Source: Spirochaetaceae bacterium
Lineage (GTDB): Bacteria > Spirochaetota > Spirochaetia > Sphaerochaetales > Sphaerochaetaceae
Direction: 5' to 3'
NCBI GenBank assembly: GCA_016649775.1
Contig: JAENWY010000072.1
Span: 1 to 9,490 of the forward strand
DNA: 9,490 bases
Shown here piece after piece: positions 6,545 to 9,490 of this stretch (positions within the stretch are counted from its first letter, which is position 1; each line of letters begins with the position of its first letter). The translations under genes and the position numbers were made by a program. The notes beneath the pieces are model-generated. The model had not been told where the DNA came from. It was given only the letters and a program-made list of their open reading frames with translations, and did no database searches.

Positions 6545-6667
6545 ACAATGCTCACAACTTAAGGAATAACTGGTAAATCTTTTATTTAATAACAGTTTAT
6601 TCATTGCTTTAATGTAGGATATCTATCCTCAGAAAAACGCGTAATGAGCTTAAGTTGTGAACATTGT
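6545..6667. mobile_element. MITE-like non-autonomous insertion (123 bp) with flanking direct repeats
   Basis: The left end ACAATGCTCACAACTTAAG (6545-6563) and right end CTTAAGTTGTGAACATTGT (6649-6667) are inverted complements at 18 of 19 positions. Immediately outside lies ATTTTTG on both sides (6538-6544 and 6668-6674). Counting one base of each terminus the shared string is TATTTTTGA, so the target duplication is 7 to 9 bp. The 85-bp interior has no coding capacity but has its own dyads: AACTG/CAGTT at 6568-6597 and AGGAT/ATCCT at 6616-6629. Terminal repeats plus a target duplication are the hallmarks of a MITE. The parent transposon family is not identified, and no full-length relative is in the window. 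Confidence 0.65.
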
Positions 6668-6729
6668 ATTTTTGAACGAAAAAACATAATTAGTAGTTTT
6701 TATAATAAAATGCTAAATCTTTTATTTAA
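6574..6729 (+). repeat. Pair of exact 16-bp direct repeats
   Basis: TAAATCTTTTATTTAA occurs at 6574-6589, inside the MITE-like element, and at 6714-6729, 47 bp outside it. The following bases are also similar (tAAca against cAAtc). Origin unclear. Confidence 0.5.
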
Positions 6730-6911
6730 CAATCAATAATAGTTGAGACCATCAAAAGCCCTATGCTCATATCATCAGAGGAAGCGTTTTAAGAAGCAGC
6801 TAAGCTTATTACTCTTAATGTTTAATAAAAGTTATATATAGCTTTGGCTAACTATCATTACAACTACATAAGCAACCGTTTACATATCTGTAAGACAAAT
6901 ATAGAAAACAA

Positions 6912-6942
6912 AATTAAAAGAGCTTTTTACACCCTTTTAATT
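6912..6942 (-). terminator. Possible terminator of the amino-acid ABC operon
   Basis: AATTAAAAG (6912-6920) pairs perfectly with CTTTTAATT (6934-6942) around a 13-nt loop. Read on the minus strand the hairpin is followed by TTGTTTTCT. It lies 53 bp beyond the last stop codon. The stem has a single G-C pair, so efficiency is doubtful. Confidence 0.4.
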
Positions 6943-6995
6943 ATTTGTGATAATTTAGTTCTTTTACTCACCATTTACAAAGTTGACTCTTTATC

Positions 6996-7733
6996 CTACC
7001 AAATACTAGCTATAAAGGCCTGAAGTCTTTCACTTTGTGGCCTTTCGAAAATATCATCAGGCGTTCCACTTTCTTCAATTTTACCTTCATGTAAGAAAAC
7101 AACTCTATCTGAGACTTCTCTTGCAAATCCCATTTCATGTGTTACTATTAACATAGTCATACCTTGTTTTGCTAATTTATCAATAACTTGCAAAACTTCT
7201 CCAACTAACTCTGGATCTAGGGCTGAAGTGGGTTCATCAAACAGTAAAACATTAGGGTTCATTGCTAAAGCTCTAGCAATAGCAACTCTTTGTTGTTGTC
7301 CTCCAGATAGCATAGCTGGATATACATCAGCCTTATCTTCTAAACCAACACTTTCTAATAATTTTAAAGCCTTATTTCTAGCTTCAATTTTTTTTGCTTT
7401 TTTAATTACAACAGGACCTACCATAACATTTTGCAATACAGTTTTATGGGGAAATAAATTAAATCGCTGAAATACCATTCCAACTTTTTCCCTCAATTTA
7501 TTTATATCGCCAGCACTCCTTCTTATCTTTTTTCCATTAACATAAATATCACCCTTATTTTTTGTTTCAAGAAAATTAATACATCTAAGCAAAGTACTTT
7601 TACCGGAGCCACTAGCTCCAATAATACTAATTACTTCGCCTTCATGAACATCTAAATCAATTCCTTTTAAGACTTCTAAATCATCATAATATTTATGTAG
7701 ACCTGCTACTTTTATCATTAATTTATCTTTCAT
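6996..7733 (-). CDS. Polar amino-acid ABC transporter, ATP-binding protein
   Basis: 245 aa, the usual length for GlnQ/HisP-type ATPases that drive amino-acid import from the cytoplasmic face. All motifs are intact: Walker A GASGSGKST (39-47), Q-loop Q89 (VFQ), signature LSGGQQQR (142-149), Walker B VLLFDEP (162-168, catalytic E167), D-loop SALD (170-173) and switch H199 (THE). The phrases QRFNLFPHKTVLQNV and THEMGFAREVSDRVVFLHEGKI are typical of the polar amino-acid subfamily. The start codon lies inside the end of the permease gene with an 11-bp overlap, and AAGGAG precedes it within that gene, so translation is coupled. It is the last gene of the operon. The amino acid carried cannot be specified, so no symbol is given. 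Confidence 0.95.
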   Translation of the reverse strand: MKDKLMIKVAGLHKYYDDLEVLKGIDLDVHEGEVISIIGASGSGKSTLLRCINFLETKNKGDIYVNGKKIRRSAGDINKLREKVGMVFQRFNLFPHKTVLQNVMVGPVVIKKAKKIEARNKALKLLESVGLEDKADVYPAMLSGGQQQRVAIARALAMNPNVLLFDEPTSALDPELVGEVLQVIDKLAKQGMTMLIVTHEMGFAREVSDRVVFLHEGKIEESGTPDDIFERPQSERLQAFIASIW

Positions 7734-8412
7734 CTACTTGTAATCTCCTTTCTAAAGCTTTTAGTGATTTTGACAATATTGTAATAATCACATAGTAATA
7801 AACTCCGGCGATAAACAAGATTGGAAATGGATTATAAGTTGCTGCACTGAATTGTCTAGCCGTAAGAGTAATCTCAGTAATTGTAATTACACTTGCTAAA
7901 GATGAATCTTTTACTGCAATAATAAATTGATTACCTAATGAAGGTATTGACCTCTTAAATGCTTGAGGCAATATTATATGAATAAATGCTTCAATTTTGC
8001 TCATTCCTAGAGCTCTTGCAGCTTCTTCTTGTCCATAATCAATTGATATAATTGCACCTCTAAATATTTCACTAATATAGGCTCCACTATGAAATGCTAA
8101 ACCAATTGTTGCTGAGATAAAAGCATTAAATTCTAAACCAATTAATGGTAATCCAAAGAAAATGAAATATAATTGTAAGAGGAGGGGAGTTCCTCTTACA
8201 ATTGAAATATATGCATAGGCTATCTTCTGTAACCCCTTAAATTTTGTCAATTTTAATATTGTAACTATAAGTCCAATTATTGTACCAAGTGCTATTGAAA
8301 AAACCGAAAGTTCTAAGGTTAATAACACCGCCTGGTCAAATTTTGGAGCATATTTTATTACCACCATGAAAAATTCTTTGAGTGGAATAAAAAATCCGTT
8401 AAATAAATCCAT
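7723..8412 (-). CDS. Polar amino-acid ABC transporter, permease
   Basis: 229 aa from the ATG whose last base pairs at 8412; GGAG lies 6 nt upstream. A TTG one codon earlier sits only 3 nt from the ribosome site and is less likely. The protein is a HisM/GlnP-type inner-membrane subunit with about five transmembrane helices. It has the family signature VRGTPLLLQLYF (residues 72-83), then GLAFHSGAYISEIFRGAI. The cytoplasmic EAA loop (127-151, EEAARALGMSKIEAF...LPQA) docks on the ATPase. It is the only permease gene in the operon, so it probably works as a homodimer. Its ribosome site overlaps the stop codon of the binding-protein gene (9-bp gap), and its 3' end overlaps the ATPase gene. Confidence 0.94.
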   Translation of the reverse strand: MDLFNGFFIPLKEFFMVVIKYAPKFDQAVLLTLELSVFSIALGTIIGLIVTILKLTKFKGLQKIAYAYISIVRGTPLLLQLYFIFFGLPLIGLEFNAFISATIGLAFHSGAYISEIFRGAIISIDYGQEEAARALGMSKIEAFIHIILPQAFKRSIPSLGNQFIIAVKDSSLASVITITEITLTARQFSAATYNPFPILFIAGVYYYVIITILSKSLKALERRLQVDER

Positions 8413-8421
8413 CAATTTCTC

Positions 8422-9207
8422 CTAACGTTTCTCTAAAATATTAGTGTTAAACCACTTTTGACTTATTTCATCATATGTTCCGTTAGCAATAATAGTTTCT
8501 AATGAGTTATTTAAAGCTTCTAAAAAGGCATCATCACCTTTTCTAACAGCAATACCAATATCTTCTGCATATAACATTTCGCCTACAGCAACTAAATCAA
8601 CATCATATTTTTTAGCAGCTTGTATTCCAACAAATCTACCAGTAACAAGACCATCAGTTCTATGTTGCTCAAGAGCCATGATATTATCTATATCACTTTC
8701 AAATTGCATAATCTCATCAATATTGTCCATTTTAATTAAAGCATTCTGATATGTTGTACCAGTTACTACTCCAACTTTTCCATTTTTTAAATCTTTTATA
8801 CTTGCTATATTTAATTCAGATGTTGAAAAGAATTGGGCACCATCATAATAATAAGGATCTGAAAAGTTTACTTTTTCTAATCTTGCAGGTGTTATTGCCA
8901 TACTTCCAATAATTGTATCGAATCTATTACTTAATAGACCTCCGATAATGCCATCCCAAGCTGTAGTTATACCAACGGCTTTAACTCCCATTTCATTTGC
9001 TAAAGCTTTCGCAATATCTATATCAAAACCATCCAAATCTCCATTTTCGTTAATAAAATTAAAGGGAGGATACCCACCGGTCATTGCAAATGACATTTCA
9101 CCTTTGTCATTAATTTTTTCCATAGTTGTTTGATCTTTCTTTGCACAACTTGTAAATAATACTGCAATCATTAATACACTTAATAAAATGATTTTGTTCT
9201 TTTTCAT
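8422..9207 (-). CDS. Amino-acid ABC transporter substrate-binding lipoprotein
   Basis: 261 aa with AGGAG 7 nt before the ATG. Residues 1-20 form a lipoprotein signal (MKKNK, then a hydrophobic stretch) ending LFTS-C21. The Phe at -3 is unusual for Firmicutes but common in spirochaetes. The mature part is a family-3 periplasmic-type binding protein: GYPPFNFINENGDLDGFDID (45-64), IGSMAITPARLEKVNFSDPYY (100-120) with R109 expected to bind the substrate carboxylate, VVTGTTY (147-153) with further ligand contacts, and D185 (TDGLVTG) expected to bind the amino group. It captures a polar amino acid and delivers it to the permease encoded 9 bp downstream. First gene of the three-gene operon. Substrate identity (glutamine, arginine, cystine or another) cannot be set from these motifs. 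Confidence 0.94.
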   Translation of the reverse strand: MKKNKIILLSVLMIAVLFTSCAKKDQTTMEKINDKGEMSFAMTGGYPPFNFINENGDLDGFDIDIAKALANEMGVKAVGITTAWDGIIGGLLSNRFDTIIGSMAITPARLEKVNFSDPYYYDGAQFFSTSELNIASIKDLKNGKVGVVTGTTYQNALIKMDNIDEIMQFESDIDNIMALEQHRTDGLVTGRFVGIQAAKKYDVDLVAVGEMLYAEDIGIAVRKGDDAFLEALNNSLETIIANGTYDEISQKWFNTNILEKR

Positions 9208-9231
9208 AATTCCACTCCTAATTTATTTAAT

Positions 9232-9248
9232 CCACAGTAAAACTGTAG
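9232..9248. promoter_or_regulatory. Dyad-symmetric operator candidate in the ABC operon leader
   Basis: ACAGT-AAA-ACTGT (9234-9246) is a perfect 13-bp palindrome. It extends by one more pair with one mismatch to 17 bp. It lies 25 bp before the start codon of the binding-protein gene, a suitable place for a repressor between promoter and ribosome site. Confidence 0.4.
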
Positions 9249-9267
9249 TTAAAATTCTAATTCTAAT

Positions 9268-9293
9268 AGTTAAATAACATATATTATTTAACT
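9268..9293. promoter_or_regulatory. Second dyad, overlapping the likely ABC operon promoter
   Basis: AGTTAAATAA (9268-9277) and TTATTTAACT (9284-9293) are perfect inverted repeats around a 6-bp spacer. The dyad covers the putative -10 element, as an operator would. Pure A/T-rich dyads are easier to obtain by chance in this genome. Confidence 0.4.
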
Positions 9294-9310
9294 TATTTGT
9301 ACATATACAA
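9281..9310 (-). promoter_or_regulatory. Possible promoter of the amino-acid ABC operon
   Basis: On the minus strand, TTGTAT (9305-9310), 18 bp, TAATAT (9281-9286). Both boxes are imperfect. The leader to the first ATG would be about 65-70 nt. The rest of the upstream sequence, to 9490, has no gene, and I see no riboswitch or T-box pattern in it. Confidence 0.3.
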
Positions 9311-9490
9311 AGAGATCTTTTTAAGATTTAAAATAAAAGCTATTAACTAAGATTCTATGTAATAGGTGATAAAAAAATAGGCATTGCTTAAATCGCAAAA
9401 TTCCAATTCACCATTTTTAATATTTCTATATAGTCAAAAAAACGCCACAAACTCTATTTTAGATTTAGAGCACTTAAACTTCGCGTTAGT

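Larger units (their letters stand above)
6399..6995. other. Convergent intergenic region with terminators and an inserted MITE-like element
   Basis: About 600 bp between two converging operons. It holds the plus-strand terminator (6424-6511), the MITE-like element (6545-6667), an exact 16-bp direct repeat (6574-6589 and 6714-6729) and a weak minus-strand terminator (6912-6942). Short protein-like open stretches between 6740 and 7010 have stops and no ribosome sites, so I do not call them genes. Confidence 0.55.

Noticed and set aside
6833..7011. Plus-strand open stretch of about 60 codons running into the ABC ATPase gene
   Set aside because: No start codon with a ribosome site, no recognisable motif, and it overlaps the end of a well-supported gene on the other strand.
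9208..9490. Riboswitch or T-box leader for the ABC operon
   Set aside because: No T-box motif, no SAM- or lysine-riboswitch-like core and no terminator hairpin with a T-run before the first gene.
9433..9490. IS end near the right edge (GGCGTTTTTTTGACTATATAG on the minus strand)
   Set aside because: It resembles insertion-sequence termini only loosely. No partner inverted repeat or transposase is in the window.

Overview
The window is AT-rich DNA with standard-code genes (TAA/TAG stops, TGG for tryptophan) and strong Shine-Dalgarno sites. Two weak hints point to a low-GC spirochaete or a similar AT-rich lineage. One is the lipoprotein signal ending F-T-S-C, a relaxed lipobox common in spirochaetes. 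The other is an integrase N-terminus that resembles those of spirochaete integrases. A low-GC Firmicute or a fusobacterium is not excluded.

Positions 1 to about 4340 look like an accessory region and transposon graveyard. On the minus strand lie a 289-aa protein that reads as an IS1634-type transposase lacking most of its catalytic core (130-999), and an intact 403-aa tyrosine recombinase with its own promoter (1249-2460). Then comes a tract of about 10% GC with a perfect 13-bp inverted repeat. It is followed on the plus strand by a decayed IS21-type istA remnant (about 2961-3320), an orphan single InlB/Listeria-Bacteroides repeat protein (3694-3957) and about 390 bp of decayed sequence. Two similar 27-28 bp sequences, each with a TTAG-N8-CTAA dyad, lie just beyond the integrase stop codon and 2.2 kb away. 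They are candidate attachment sites.

Positions 4347-6511 hold a compact plus-strand operon: a PTS EIIA type-2 regulatory protein, a CPA2-type cation:proton antiporter and a PII-like small protein. It ends in a 14-bp-stem terminator. The set reads as an ion transporter with two signalling partners, one phosphorylatable and one probably ligand-binding.

The 600-bp convergent intergenic region (6399-6995) carries a 123-bp MITE-like insertion with 19-bp terminal inverted repeats and flanking direct repeats.

Positions 6996-9207 (minus strand) encode a complete polar amino-acid ABC importer in the order binding lipoprotein, permease, ATPase. Gene junctions are overlapping or nearly so, and two dyad-symmetric sites lie upstream of the first gene.
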